Part shown: positions 26,255 through 35,226 of the stretch, piece after piece
Numbering within the stretch: position 1 is the first letter of the stretch
Layout: every line of letters begins with the position of its first letter
DNA from: Acinetobacter lwoffii
Lineage (GTDB): Bacteria; Pseudomonadota; Gammaproteobacteria; Pseudomonadales; Moraxellaceae
Direction of reading: 5' to 3'
Length of the DNA: 64,000 bases
Assembly: GCF_029024105.1 (NCBI RefSeq)
Contig: NZ_CP118963.1
Location: forward strand, 1,426,001 to 1,490,000
Made by a program: the position numbers and the translations under genes
The notes under the pieces: generated by a model
Told to the model about the DNA's origin: nothing
The model's database searches: none
Seen by the model: only the letters and a program-made list of their open reading frames with translations

Positions 26255-26661
26255 TGAATATTGGTCAGGCCGCAAAACGGTCCGGCATCTCTGCAAAAAT
26301 GATCCGATATTATGAAGAAATCGGCTTGTTGCCGGCTCCGAAACGCAGTGATACAGGTTATCGGATTTATAGTGATGCGGACATTAAAACATTAAGTTTT
26401 ATTCAGCATGCACGTGAACTTGGATTTTCTTCAGAGCAGATGAAAGAGTTACTCGGCCTGTGGCTGAACAGCTCACGCCAGAGTAGTGAGGTCAAACAGC
26501 TGGCACAAAAACATATCCAGTTTTTACAACAGAAAATTGCCGATATGCAGCATATGCTATTAATTTTACAGCAATCGGTTGAGCAGTGTGCCGGCAATGA
26601 ACAGTCTGATTGCCAGATTTTAAAACAGATTGAACAGGGTGTCGGAACTGAACAGCACTGA
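26251..26661 (+). CDS. cueR: copper-responsive MerR-family regulator CueR
   Basis: 136 residues. It has an N-terminal MerR helix-turn-helix (MNIGQAAKRSGISAKMIRYYEEIGLL), a long dimerisation helix and a metal loop with C113 and C121 (CAGNEQSDC, Cys-x7-Cys), the pair that binds Cu(I) in CueR. It should act on the 19-base-spacer promoter at 23494, so the operon would autoregulate. The start ATGATG overlaps the copA stop, a sign of coupled translation. copZ follows after about 50 bases. Confidence 0.93.
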   Translation: MMNIGQAAKRSGISAKMIRYYEEIGLLPAPKRSDTGYRIYSDADIKTLSFIQHARELGFSSEQMKELLGLWLNSSRQSSEVKQLAQKHIQFLQQKIADMQHMLLILQQSVEQCAGNEQSDCQILKQIEQGVGTEQH

Positions 26662-26710
26662 CATGCGCTGTATTCACATCAATTTTTAAACCGATCCTAT
26701 GGAGCTAAAC

Positions 26711-26905
26711 ATGAAATTCCGTATTGAAAATATGACTTGTGGTGGCTGCGCGCGCAGTGTCACGGCTACGATTAAAGATCTGGATGAAAATGCCACTGTG
26801 AATATTGATGTGGCGACTAAGCTAGTTGAAGTTGAATCGACAGTCAATGAGTCTGAGATTGTGGCAGCTTTAACCGAAGATGGTTTCCCGCCTGTGGCAG
26901 CCTGA
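26711..26905 (+). CDS. copZ: copper chaperone CopZ (heavy-metal-associated domain protein)
   Basis: 64 residues, a single HMA domain with the metal site MTCGGCARSV near the N-terminus. The ATG at 26711 follows GGAGC at 26701, and an in-frame ATG at 26699 lies before that ribosome site and is unlikely. The chaperone would hand Cu(I) to CopA. It is the third gene of the copper operon and is followed by a strong terminator. Confidence 0.9.
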   Translation: MKFRIENMTCGGCARSVTATIKDLDENATVNIDVATKLVEVESTVNESEIVAALTEDGFPPVAA

Positions 26906-26956
26906 TCATTGTCGAGTTAGATTGCGAAAGTGATCTTATGCACTCATACAGCCAAA

Positions 26957-26990
26957 TAAAAAATGCCTGATTGAATCAGGCATTTTTTAT
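26957..26990. terminator. bidirectional terminator between copZ and the TetR gene
   Basis: AAATGCCTGA and TCAGGCATTT pair around TTGAA, with A and T runs on the two sides. It serves the convergent genes ending at 26905 and 26999. Confidence 0.9.
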
Positions 26991-26998
26991 TCTAGTGA

Positions 26999-27604
26999 TC
27001 ATACCGATGAGATTTTATCTGGCGTCATCAGCGCCTGATTAATATACAGCTTAATCAAACGTTCGCGTGATCCAATCGCTTTTTGGTAATTGGTCGAATT
27101 TAATAACAGCGAAGCGCCATAGGTGACTGTCCAGATATAAGACAAATAATCGCGAATCGACATGGCACTTTCTAAAGCCACCAGATAATCATGGGTGATG
27201 TCTTTAATCCGGATAATCCGTTCTTCACGAATCCGATAAAGCTCCTGAAATAACTCTTTCAGATTTTTTTCGTTATTGGTTAAACGCTCTTCAATGACAT
27301 GCAACAGGATGGTTCGGTTTGAATTGAGCATGTGATAGAGCATATATTGTGAAACATAACTTTTAATATCGTTATTATGCTTTTTTGATATTTCTAGAAT
27401 TCTTTTTTCATTCAGAATAATCAGTTCTAAATATAACTGGTTCTTGCTTTTAAAATGTTTGTAGATGGTTCCTTTTGCGATGTCCAGTTCACTGGCCAGC
27501 TCACTCAGGGTAATGTCCTGATTATTATCCAGTAGCAGGCTTTCCGCCATGCTGAGGATCTTCTCTTTACGAAGAAGGAAGTTCTGCTGTCTTACAGTCG
27601 TCAT
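26999..27604 (-). CDS. TetR-family transcriptional regulator
   Basis: 201 residues. The N-terminal helix-turn-helix is clear (ITLSELASELDIAKGTIYKHFKSKNQLYLELI), followed by an all-helical ligand domain of no recognised subtype. It lies 500 bases from, and divergent to, an acyl-CoA dehydrogenase-thiolase pair, so control of fatty-acid degradation is a fair guess but not shown. Confidence 0.88.
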   Translation of the reverse strand: MTTVRQQNFLLRKEKILSMAESLLLDNNQDITLSELASELDIAKGTIYKHFKSKNQLYLELIILNEKRILEISKKHNNDIKSYVSQYMLYHMLNSNRTILLHVIEERLTNNEKNLKELFQELYRIREERIIRIKDITHDYLVALESAMSIRDYLSYIWTVTYGASLLLNSTNYQKAIGSRERLIKLYINQALMTPDKISSV

Positions 27605-28103
27605 CTTCTTGGTCCATACTTTTCGAAAAAGAACCTTTCAAGAATATGCAATTTTGCACGCGATGGCTATAAAACTAAGGTCGTGATATTTATCTCATTT
27701 TGTATATTTATGCAGCAACTGCTGACAAATAAAAATAGCGATGCTGAGCAGCCAGAAATATTGTCAAGAAAACTGAACCCTAGAGATCAACTTTGCTAAA
27801 TAAAATTCCATTTTCAGTATAATTATTTTATTGTTTCAGCGCACGAAGCTAAATCCTTTGACTGTTTTAAACACATATTCATCAGGGTTTAGTACGGAAA
27901 GTAGATCAATATTAAGCTGGTATATTCAGTTACTCATACTGAACATGAAGACGTGATTTTCAATGCAACTTTATGAATCTAGATATAGATTTAATACTGC
28001 AAGAATTGGATATCACAATTTTAAAATGGCTTGTTTGTATTCTAATGAAAATTAGAAAATATTTAGCAACAGGATTGAGTATCACCCTTTAAGGAATTTA
28101 AAA
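27605..28103. other. divergent intergenic region, TetR gene / acyl-CoA dehydrogenase
   Basis: 499 bases, AT-rich. No gene, RNA or convincing terminator was seen. It must carry the promoters of the two divergent genes. An AAGGA ribosome site lies at 28091-28095 before the dehydrogenase ATG. Confidence 0.5.
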
Positions 28104-29885
28104 ATGCCGATTTATAATGCGCCGCTAAAAGACATGGAATTTATTTTAAATGATGTATTCCAAGCGGAACAATTTTGGCAACGTAATGAAAATCTTGCAC
28201 ATTTAGATATGGCGACGGCAAATGCAATTCTGGAAGAGATGGCCAAATTTTCCAAGAATGTTATTCTTGACCTGAATCGTCCTGCTGATGAAGAAGGTGG
28301 TGCTCAGTTTAAAAACGGTGAGGTGACTACGCCGGCTGGTTTCAAGGAAGCCTTTAAACAGTTTGCCGAAGGTGGCTGGGTAGGCTTGGGTGCTCCTGAA
28401 GAATGGGGCGGACAAAACATGCCGAAGATGCTCACGGTTCTGGCGGATGAAATGATCTGGAGCACCAATCCATCTTTTATGCTTTATCCACTACTCACTG
28501 TGGGTGCAGGTATGGCCATCAATGACCGCGCCTCACAGGAACAGAAAGAAACTTATTTACCAAAATTCTATACGGGTGAATGGTCGGGCACCATGTGTCT
28601 GACTGAACCACATTCCGGCACAGATCTTGGCATTATCAAGACCAAAGCTGAACCGAATGAAGATGGTTCATATAATATTACCGGTACCAAAATTTTTATT
28701 ACCAGCGGCGAGCATGATCTGAGTGAAAATATCATTCATCTGGTGCTGGCAAAAACTCCGAATGCACCAGCAGGTTCACGTGGTATTTCATTATTTATTG
28801 TGCCGAAATTCCTGGTCAATGCAGATGGATCACTGGGTGAGCGTAATGCAGTATCTGCCGGTTCAATCGAACATAAAATGGGAATTAAAGGCTCGGCGAC
28901 CTGCGTCATGAACTTTGACGGCGCCAAGGGCTATATGGTTGGCAATGAAAATGAAGGTCTGGCCGGCATGTTCGTGATGATGAACTACGAACGTTTGTCT
29001 ATGGGAATTCAGGGCATTGGTGCAGCAGAATTTGCCTACCAGAATGCGGCACAATATGCGACGGACCGTTTACAGGGCCGTGCATCAACTGGTGCAAAAT
29101 CTCCAGAAAAACCAGCCGATTCGATTCTGGTGCATGGCGATGTACGCCGTATGCTGCTCAATGTACGAGCCAACAATGAAGCTTCGCGTGCGTTTGCAGT
29201 GTATGTGGGTCAACAACTGGATATTACCAAATACTCAACCAACCCTGAAGCCGTGCGTAAAGCGACTGACCGTGTGGCCTTGTTGACGCCAATCGCCAAA
29301 GCTTACTTAACCGACAAGGCACTGGATTCTGCACTGGAAGCACAAATGTGCTTCGGTGGTCATGGCTATATCCGTGAATGGGGCATGGAACAGTGTATTC
29401 GTGACCTGCGTATTTCACAGATTTATGAAGGCACCAATGGCGTGCAGGCGATTGACCTGATTGGGCGTAAAACCACCAAATGCAATGGTTCTTATATCGC
29501 GGAATATATTGCTGAAATCCGTGAATTTGCACAAAGTCTAGATGATTCATTGACGATTAAAACGGTGACATTAGAGACCTGTCAGCAACTCGAAGACATC
29601 ACCAGATTCATCGTCGAGCAGTCTAGACTGAATCCTGATTTCGCTAACGCGATTGCTGTCGATTATCTGCATGCGGTTGGGCTGCTCAGCTTTGTCTATA
29701 TGTATGCGCGAATTAGCAAAGCCGCTGCAGCCAAAGACGACAGCTACTTCCAGAATAAACTGGTACTGGGCAATTACTATGTGGCCAAAGTACTTCCGGA
29801 TTTGAGTGCACGAATCCATCGTATTCAGGCCGGTGCGGAACTGGTCATGCAGTTGCCTGAAGACTATTTTACCGCACAGGCTTAA
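28104..29885 (+). CDS. acyl-CoA dehydrogenase with extended C-terminal domain
   Basis: 593 residues, longer than the 380-400 of classic acyl-CoA dehydrogenases because of an extra C-terminal helical domain (about 465-593). Family motifs are MCLTEPHSGTDLG, GTKIFITSGEHD, the MNYERLSMGIQGIG helix and the FAD/dimer segment CFGGHGYIREWGMEQ with YEGTNGVQAIDLIGR. It uses FAD to oxidise acyl-CoA to trans-2-enoyl-CoA in beta-oxidation. Chain length is unknown. A thiolase gene follows, separated by 83 bases, suggesting one operon. Confidence 0.92.
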   Translation: MPIYNAPLKDMEFILNDVFQAEQFWQRNENLAHLDMATANAILEEMAKFSKNVILDLNRPADEEGGAQFKNGEVTTPAGFKEAFKQFAEGGWVGLGAPEEWGGQNMPKMLTVLADEMIWSTNPSFMLYPLLTVGAGMAINDRASQEQKETYLPKFYTGEWSGTMCLTEPHSGTDLGIIKTKAEPNEDGSYNITGTKIFITSGEHDLSENIIHLVLAKTPNAPAGSRGISLFIVPKFLVNADGSLGERNAVSAGSIEHKMGIKGSATCVMNFDGAKGYMVGNENEGLAGMFVMMNYERLSMGIQGIGAAEFAYQNAAQYATDRLQGRASTGAKSPEKPADSILVHGDVRRMLLNVRANNEASRAFAVYVGQQLDITKYSTNPEAVRKATDRVALLTPIAKAYLTDKALDSALEAQMCFGGHGYIREWGMEQCIRDLRISQIYEGTNGVQAIDLIGRKTTKCNGSYIAEYIAEIREFAQSLDDSLTIKTVTLETCQQLEDITRFIVEQSRLNPDFANAIAVDYLHAVGLLSFVYMYARISKAAAAKDDSYFQNKLVLGNYYVAKVLPDLSARIHRIQAGAELVMQLPEDYFTAQA

Positions 29886-29968
29886 CCCGCAATGATTGCG
29901 AAGGACCAGCCCTACAGCGCTTTGGCTATGTAGGATTGATAACAATGATGAAAAAGGATGAAACTAAA

Positions 29969-31138
29969 ATGATCGTAATTGTAGATGCAGTACGTACCGC
30001 GATGGGCGGTTTTCAAGGTTCATTGTCAAGCTGTACCGCGCCGGATTTGGGTGCTGTGGCAATTAAAGAAGTGGTGGCACGTGCAGGATTGGCGGCCAAT
30101 GATATTGATGAAGTGATCATAGGCTGCGTACTGCCAGCCGGTTTAAAACAGGGTCCGGCACGTCAGGCCATGCGTCAGGCAGGTCTACCGGATTCAACTG
30201 GTGCGACCACCATCAATAAAATTTGTGGTTCAGGCATGAAAGCCGTGATGCAGGCAGCAGATGCGATCAAGGCTGGTTCAGCAGAGATTGTGGTTGCAGG
30301 CGGGATGGAGTCGATGTCAAACGCACCCTATTTAATGGAAAAGGCACGTGCCGGTTTCCGCATGGGACATGGCAAAGTCATTGATCACATGTTCCAGGAA
30401 GGTCTGGAAGATGCTGAAACAGGTCTGTCGATGGGAATTTTGGCTCAGGAAATGGCAGATAAAAAAGGCTATACCCGTGAGCAGCAGGATGACTATGCGA
30501 TTGGTTCATTAAACAAAGCCGTGACTGCCGTTCAGCAAGGTTTCTTTAAAGATGAAATCGTACCGGTCACTGTAAGTAGCCGTAAAGGTGATGTGGTAGT
30601 AGAGCAGGATGAGCAACCTTTAAATGCCAAGGCTGACAAAATTCCAACTTTGCGTCCAGCGTTCAAAAAAGACGGCACCATTACTGCGGCAAATGCCAGT
30701 TCAATTTCAGATGGTGCTTCAGCACTGGTGATCACCTCGAGCGAAATTGCTGCACAGCGCAACTTAAAACCGTTAGCTAATATTGTGGCCTATGCCAACC
30801 ATTCGCAGCATCCGTCAGAATTTACTATTGCACCTGTTGGTGCGATTGAAAAAATCCTGAAAAAAACGGGTTGGGATGCTCAGGATGTCGATCTTTGGGA
30901 AATCAATGAAGCTTTTGCCATGGTGACCATGTTGGCCATTGATGGCTTTAAACTTGATCCAGCGAAAGTGAACATTAATGGCGGTGCTTGTGCACTTGGT
31001 CATCCACTGGGTTCTTCTGGTTCCCGTATCATTGTGACCCTGATTCATGCTTTAAAACGTACTGGCGGCAAGAAAGGCATTGCATCTTTATGTATCGGTG
31101 GTGGGGAAGCGACTGCGATTGCTGTGGAACTGGTTTAA
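29969..31138 (+). CDS. acetyl-CoA C-acyltransferase (thiolase)
   Basis: 389 residues. The acylated cysteine is C86 in NKICGSGMKAVM. The C-terminal motifs NEAFAM, GGACALGHPLGSSG and CIGGGEA carry the catalytic His and Cys. Thiolases either cleave 3-ketoacyl-CoA or condense acetyl-CoA. The neighbouring dehydrogenase favours cleavage in fatty-acid or branched-acid degradation. I chose the ATG at 29969, which follows AAAAAGGA. An earlier in-frame ATG (29945) has no clear ribosome site. Confidence 0.9.
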   Translation: MIVIVDAVRTAMGGFQGSLSSCTAPDLGAVAIKEVVARAGLAANDIDEVIIGCVLPAGLKQGPARQAMRQAGLPDSTGATTINKICGSGMKAVMQAADAIKAGSAEIVVAGGMESMSNAPYLMEKARAGFRMGHGKVIDHMFQEGLEDAETGLSMGILAQEMADKKGYTREQQDDYAIGSLNKAVTAVQQGFFKDEIVPVTVSSRKGDVVVEQDEQPLNAKADKIPTLRPAFKKDGTITAANASSISDGASALVITSSEIAAQRNLKPLANIVAYANHSQHPSEFTIAPVGAIEKILKKTGWDAQDVDLWEINEAFAMVTMLAIDGFKLDPAKVNINGGACALGHPLGSSGSRIIVTLIHALKRTGGKKGIASLCIGGGEATAIAVELV

Positions 31139-31328
31139 GCCCATCCTAAATCGTATATTTAGGTAGCAAACTCAATACTGATTCATTCAAAAGTTGCTGC
31201 TCTTGGTTCGCCAGGAGCAGGGATTCTTTAAATCATATTAATTTTTAAAATACACAATAAAATCCATATTTTCAGACTTTGCTGATCCGATTCCATCTAT
31301 ATTTTTACTATAAAAATTACTTTTTAAA

Positions 31329-32396
31329 TTATTTAAAAACTTTTTCTAGCACATGCCGGTGAATAAATCGTAACTTGTCTTTTACTGCTTCGCTCAGCTT
31401 GAACGGGTAGGCATCTTCCAGGCCCATACAACGGTTTAAGGCATTCAGATTAAAGGTCAAGGTGACCCAATTTTCTAGAATGTGTTCAAAATCCTGTCCA
31501 CCAATCGGGCATTCTTTAAAATCCATACTGGCCAGATAGCTGCCATTTCCTTCGACACGCATACCACCATAGTAGGCAGTTTCCAGTGTTTCCATCATAT
31601 GCAGATAATGTGCCCAGGTTTCTGCCCAGTCTTCCCAGGGATGGGCGGTGGCATAAGCACTGATATACTTTTCCTGCCAGTTGATTGGTGCGCCTTCGTT
31701 ATAATGGCGTTCAAGTGCCTTGCCATAATCCTGCCGCTCATCGCCAAAATACTGACGGAATTCATCTAGCAATTCCGGATGCATATGTTGCATGAGCGCA
31801 AAATAATAATGGCCACTTTCATGACGAAAATGACCCAATAAAGTCCGGTAGTTTTCACCCATATTTACACGTGTAGTTTCACGATAAACAACATCAGCTT
31901 CAATTGCATTTAGGGTAATGACACCATTAGCATGACCAATTAAAACAGGCTTATCTTCTTGAGGCAGGAGAAAATCAAATCGCAGACCAAATGGATCATC
32001 TTCAGACTTTTTAGGGCGTGGCATCATGTTCATGCGCTGGGCCAAATACAGGAAACGGCGTTTGGCTTCTTCCAGTCGAAACCAGTAAATCAGGTTCTCG
32101 GAATTTTCCAGATCAGGAATGACATGGGTAAGCTGACAGGATTCACAAAATTCCTCGTCTTCATCGCTGGGGATCATCCAGTTGCATACCTGATAATTTA
32201 CATAATTGTGACAGGGTTTATAACTGGCATGTTGGTAGTTCTTGGCGATTGGAACCCATCGCTCAGCACTCTGTTTTTCGAATGCGCATAGCTCTTTTTC
32301 CGAAGCGATATAACCGATCGGTGACAGACAGTGATCACAAACTGATTTGTAAAAAAACAGCTGTTGCTTGCAGACGGCACATTCAAAATGTTTCAT
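31329..32396 (-). CDS. putative zinc-binding metallopeptidase with N-terminal zinc ribbon
   Basis: 355 residues. The N-terminus is a zinc ribbon with paired cysteines C7/C10 and C20/C23, and further pairs occur at C62/C71 and C84/C87. The later HESGH (192-196) inside LLGHFRHESGHYYFALM is a gluzincin-like active-site helix, followed by a WEDWAETWAHYLHMMETLE segment that could give the third ligand. This fits the 'putative zinc-binding metallopeptidase' family (Peptidase_Mx type). No signal peptide is present, so it acts in the cytoplasm. Substrates are unknown. Confidence 0.8.
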   Translation of the reverse strand: MKHFECAVCKQQLFFYKSVCDHCLSPIGYIASEKELCAFEKQSAERWVPIAKNYQHASYKPCHNYVNYQVCNWMIPSDEDEEFCESCQLTHVIPDLENSENLIYWFRLEEAKRRFLYLAQRMNMMPRPKKSEDDPFGLRFDFLLPQEDKPVLIGHANGVITLNAIEADVVYRETTRVNMGENYRTLLGHFRHESGHYYFALMQHMHPELLDEFRQYFGDERQDYGKALERHYNEGAPINWQEKYISAYATAHPWEDWAETWAHYLHMMETLETAYYGGMRVEGNGSYLASMDFKECPIGGQDFEHILENWVTLTFNLNALNRCMGLEDAYPFKLSEAVKDKLRFIHRHVLEKVFK

Positions 32397-32802
32397 TAAA
32401 CTCCCTGTAGGGAAGCGAACGACCTAAAATGTTTATCGATGATGAACACGAAAAAAGGTTCAGAATGCCTACCTAATCTTCTTCCTGATAAAGAAACATC
32501 ATAAAAATTTCATTGAAAATTCTATATGGATGAATTGTAAATATAGGCTGCTTGATATTAAATGAAACATCAATTGAATCTTTGTTTTAATAAAAAAGTA
32601 TAGTTAAACAAGCTTTTAAATAAATAGATTTTTAAATAGAGTGAGTTGCCATCTTAAAAACACGGACAAGGCGTATTGAAGGATATTACCAAATATTTCG
32701 ACCGGTTTTTAAATTTGGGGGAAGTCCATTCAAGAACAGCTAACTTTTAAGAATAAAAAATTTTTAATGTGAGCAAGCTAATAAAGAGGAATTAAAAAAA
32801 AC
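32397..32802. other. intergenic region, no gene seen
   Basis: 406 AT-rich bases between the divergent metallopeptidase and GNAT genes. It should hold their promoters, and nothing else is recognisable. Confidence 0.5.
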
Positions 32803-33246
32803 ATGAAAATTAGAAAAGCCAATCTTCAGGATACTCGTGCCATTGTCGATGTGATTGCACCCTTTGTCGATGCCGTGATCAGTTCGGAAGAAGGTCGCCA
32901 GCGCTTTCAGCCTGAGATGATCCAGACCATTTTCGAGCGTCCGGACATTCATTATTTTGTGGCAGAAATCGATCATCAGGTGATAGGCGTCGTGGCTTAT
33001 ATGGAACCTGCACACTTCATGCATTTTTTTCTTAATCAGGCCTATCAGGGGCAGGGTTATGGCCGGCAAATGTGGCGCTTTTTAGAAAGCGAGATCCGCC
33101 GTCAAGGCCATTCAAGTATTACGGTAAAATCCAGTCTTTATGCCTTAGATATTTATAAGCGCTTTGGTTTTGTGGAAACCGGAAAATATACGGAAGAACA
33201 TGGAATCTGTTTTATCCCGATGCAAAAGGATTATCCGGATTTTTAA
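32803..33246 (+). CDS. GNAT-family N-acetyltransferase
   Basis: 147 residues with the GNAT order: MKIRKANLQDTRAIVDV at the N-terminus, strand VVAYMEPAHFMHFFLN, and the acetyl-CoA loop YQGQGYGRQMWRFLE (R/Q-x-x-G-x-G). The late YALDIYKRFGFVETG segment is characteristic of the family. It transfers an acetyl group to an amine of unknown identity. AAAGAGG stands upstream of the ATG at 32803. Confidence 0.85.
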   Translation: MKIRKANLQDTRAIVDVIAPFVDAVISSEEGRQRFQPEMIQTIFERPDIHYFVAEIDHQVIGVVAYMEPAHFMHFFLNQAYQGQGYGRQMWRFLESEIRRQGHSSITVKSSLYALDIYKRFGFVETGKYTEEHGICFIPMQKDYPDF

Positions 33247-33391
33247 GAGAAAAATAAAATTGTTTTTTCCGCTGGAATCTTTCCAAATTAAGGCAAACTT
33301 TCTGCTATCGGCCTGCATCCTATTTTTAATTAGTCAGTCCTTTTGTTAAGGCATAGAATTAATTCACTTTTGTAGTAATAGCGATCAGTAG

Positions 33392-34279
33392 ATGGCATTC
33401 AGCTGGATTTTTTTTACTTTAATGGCTGCATTTATGCAGGCTTGGCGTAATGCCTTTCAAAAACAGCTTAGCACCACGGTTGATGTGTGGGGAGTCACCC
33501 TGGCACGCTTTATTTTTGGATTGCCATTTGCTGCGCTGTACCTGAGCAGCCTGTATTATTTCAAGCCAGTTGAAAGTGTGGTGCATTTCACCCCGAAATA
33601 CTGGTTCTACATCCTGATTGCCGGCATCAGCCAGATTCTGGCAACTGCCCTGATGGTGCAGCTGTTTAAACAGAAAAATTATGCAATTGGCGTAGGGCTA
33701 GCAAAAAGTGAAGCCATTCTGGCGGCTATTATCGGGGTAATTTTCCTGTCTGATCATTTGTCTGTGCTGGCCTGGCTGGGTGTGCTGATGGGGGGCTATG
33801 CAGTTTTCCTGCTAAGTAAAGGTAGTCAGCTGACAGGCTTGTCTACCAAGACTTTAGCGATTGGGATTGGCAGTGGTTTAAGTTTCGCCATTACTTCGTT
33901 ACTGGTGCGTGAAGCAAGTCTGGAATTACCGATGCTACCCACCATACACCGTGCTTCATGGGTGCTAGTCTCAGTGATCGGTTTTCAGTGTATCAGTATG
34001 CTGATCTATCTCAGCCTATTCAGCCGCCAGACTTTAGTGGCCATGTGGCAGCGTCTGGGCTTAACTTTTAAAGTGAGTGTGTGCAGTTTTATGGCATCAC
34101 TAGGCTGGTTTACTGCCATGAGCATGATGAGTGTGCCGGTCGTGAAAACCTTAGGACAAATTGAGATTCTGTTTAGTATGCTGATTTCGGCATATTTCTT
34201 TAAAGAAAAACTGGCACGTACCGAGCATTGGGGTCTGGGCTTAGTAGTGATTGCAGCGATTTTAGTGATCTGGGCCTGA
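33392..34279 (+). CDS. EamA-family (DMT) transporter
   Basis: 295 residues forming ten hydrophobic helices in two repeats (EamA 1 about 5-140, EamA 2 about 150-293). It has the second-repeat SVPVVKTLGQIEILFSMLISAYFFKE near the end, as in metabolite exporters of the drug/metabolite superfamily. The substrate is unknown. It faces catD, and both share the terminator at 34309-34340. Confidence 0.85.
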   Translation: MAFSWIFFTLMAAFMQAWRNAFQKQLSTTVDVWGVTLARFIFGLPFAALYLSSLYYFKPVESVVHFTPKYWFYILIAGISQILATALMVQLFKQKNYAIGVGLAKSEAILAAIIGVIFLSDHLSVLAWLGVLMGGYAVFLLSKGSQLTGLSTKTLAIGIGSGLSFAITSLLVREASLELPMLPTIHRASWVLVSVIGFQCISMLIYLSLFSRQTLVAMWQRLGLTFKVSVCSFMASLGWFTAMSMMSVPVVKTLGQIEILFSMLISAYFFKEKLARTEHWGLGLVVIAAILVIWA

Positions 34280-34308
34280 TGTAGAACCAGTTTTTTAAAT
34301 CTAAGCAT

Positions 34309-34340
34309 AAAAAAGCCACTGATCAACAGTGGCTTTTTCT
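34309..34340. terminator. bidirectional terminator, EamA gene / ben-cat array
   Basis: AAAAGCCACTG (34311-34321) pairs with CAGTGGCTTTT (34327-34337), with A and T runs outside. It marks the 3' end of the benzoate-catechol array. Confidence 0.9.
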
Positions 34341-34353
34341 TTGCCTCTAGTAT

Positions 34354-35133
34354 TTAAGCTGCAATAAATTTCTGAACTGCCTGATTAAAGGCTTCTGGTT
34401 GCTCCACATTGGAAATGTGCGAGGCATTGATTTCAAACAGCTGGCTTTGTGAAATTTCAGCTTGCATGGCTTGACCATCTGCAACTGTCGTCACCGGGTC
34501 TTGCTGACCGGCCACAATCAGTACCGGCACTGAAATCGTTTTGATCTGTTCACGTAAATCCGCCTTAGCCAAAGCTTCGCAACAACTTGCATAACCTTCC
34601 GGGCTGCCAGCTCCCAGGTCGTTTGAAAGTTCTGCAACTATCGCTGCGTTGCTCTGGATAAAGGGATCGGTAAACCAGCGTGATGCTGCAGTTGATGCAA
34701 TCGGTGCCAGACCTTGTTCACGCACCAACGCGGCACGTTCCAGCCAGGCTTGTTCCTGACCAATCTTGGCAGCAGTATTGCAAATAATCACGTGGCTAAA
34801 ACGTTCAGGCTTGTTAATCGCTAACCATTGACCGGTTAAACCGCCCATCGAGATACCACAGAAAGCGGCTTTCTGGATGTTCAGGTGATCCAGCAGATTC
34901 ACTACATCCTGTCCTAGCTGGTCCAGGCTATACGGACCTTGTGGTGCAGAGGAAGCGCCATGACCACGAGTGTCATAGCAAATGACAAAATAGTCTTGCT
35001 GGAAAAATTCAATTTGTGGTTGCCACATGCTGAATTTAGTACCCAATGAATTAGAAAAAACCAGGGCAGGTTTGCTGGCATCACCAAAGGTCTGGTAATT
35101 GATCTGGGCATCGTTGGATGTAAATGTTGGCAT
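34354..35133 (-). CDS. catD: 3-oxoadipate enol-lactonase
   Basis: 259 residues of an alpha/beta hydrolase. The nucleophile is S95 in FCGISMGGLTG, the acid Asp is in GQQDPVTT and the His in NASHISN. The opening FSNSLGTKFSMW and YDTRGHGAS are typical of beta-ketoadipate enol-lactone hydrolases. It converts 3-oxoadipate enol-lactone to 3-oxoadipate, the step at which the catechol and protocatechuate branches meet. It is the last gene of the array. Its ribosome site GGGAGGG is supplied by a copy of an interspersed repeat (35136-35157). Confidence 0.92.
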   Translation of the reverse strand: MPTFTSNDAQINYQTFGDASKPALVFSNSLGTKFSMWQPQIEFFQQDYFVICYDTRGHGASSAPQGPYSLDQLGQDVVNLLDHLNIQKAAFCGISMGGLTGQWLAINKPERFSHVIICNTAAKIGQEQAWLERAALVREQGLAPIASTAASRWFTDPFIQSNAAIVAELSNDLGAGSPEGYASCCEALAKADLREQIKTISVPVLIVAGQQDPVTTVADGQAMQAEISQSQLFEINASHISNVEQPEAFNQAVQKFIAA

Positions 35134-35135
35134 TG

Positions 35136-35211
35136 AAATCCCTCCCGACCTCCCTTTCTTGCATTTGATTCAAAGCATTACTTTAAATCTACATTCAGGG
35201 AGGAGGTTTAT
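35136..35211. repeat. CCTCCC-rich interspersed repeat, copy 1 (catD-catF gap)
   Basis: The 22 bases 35136-35157 match the complement of 36479-36500 with one mismatch. A shorter inverse piece, AGGGAGGAGG, lies at 35198-35207. The copy sits directly before the catD start codon. Confidence 0.75.
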
Positions 35212-35226
35212 CTTTTTAATTGGTTG

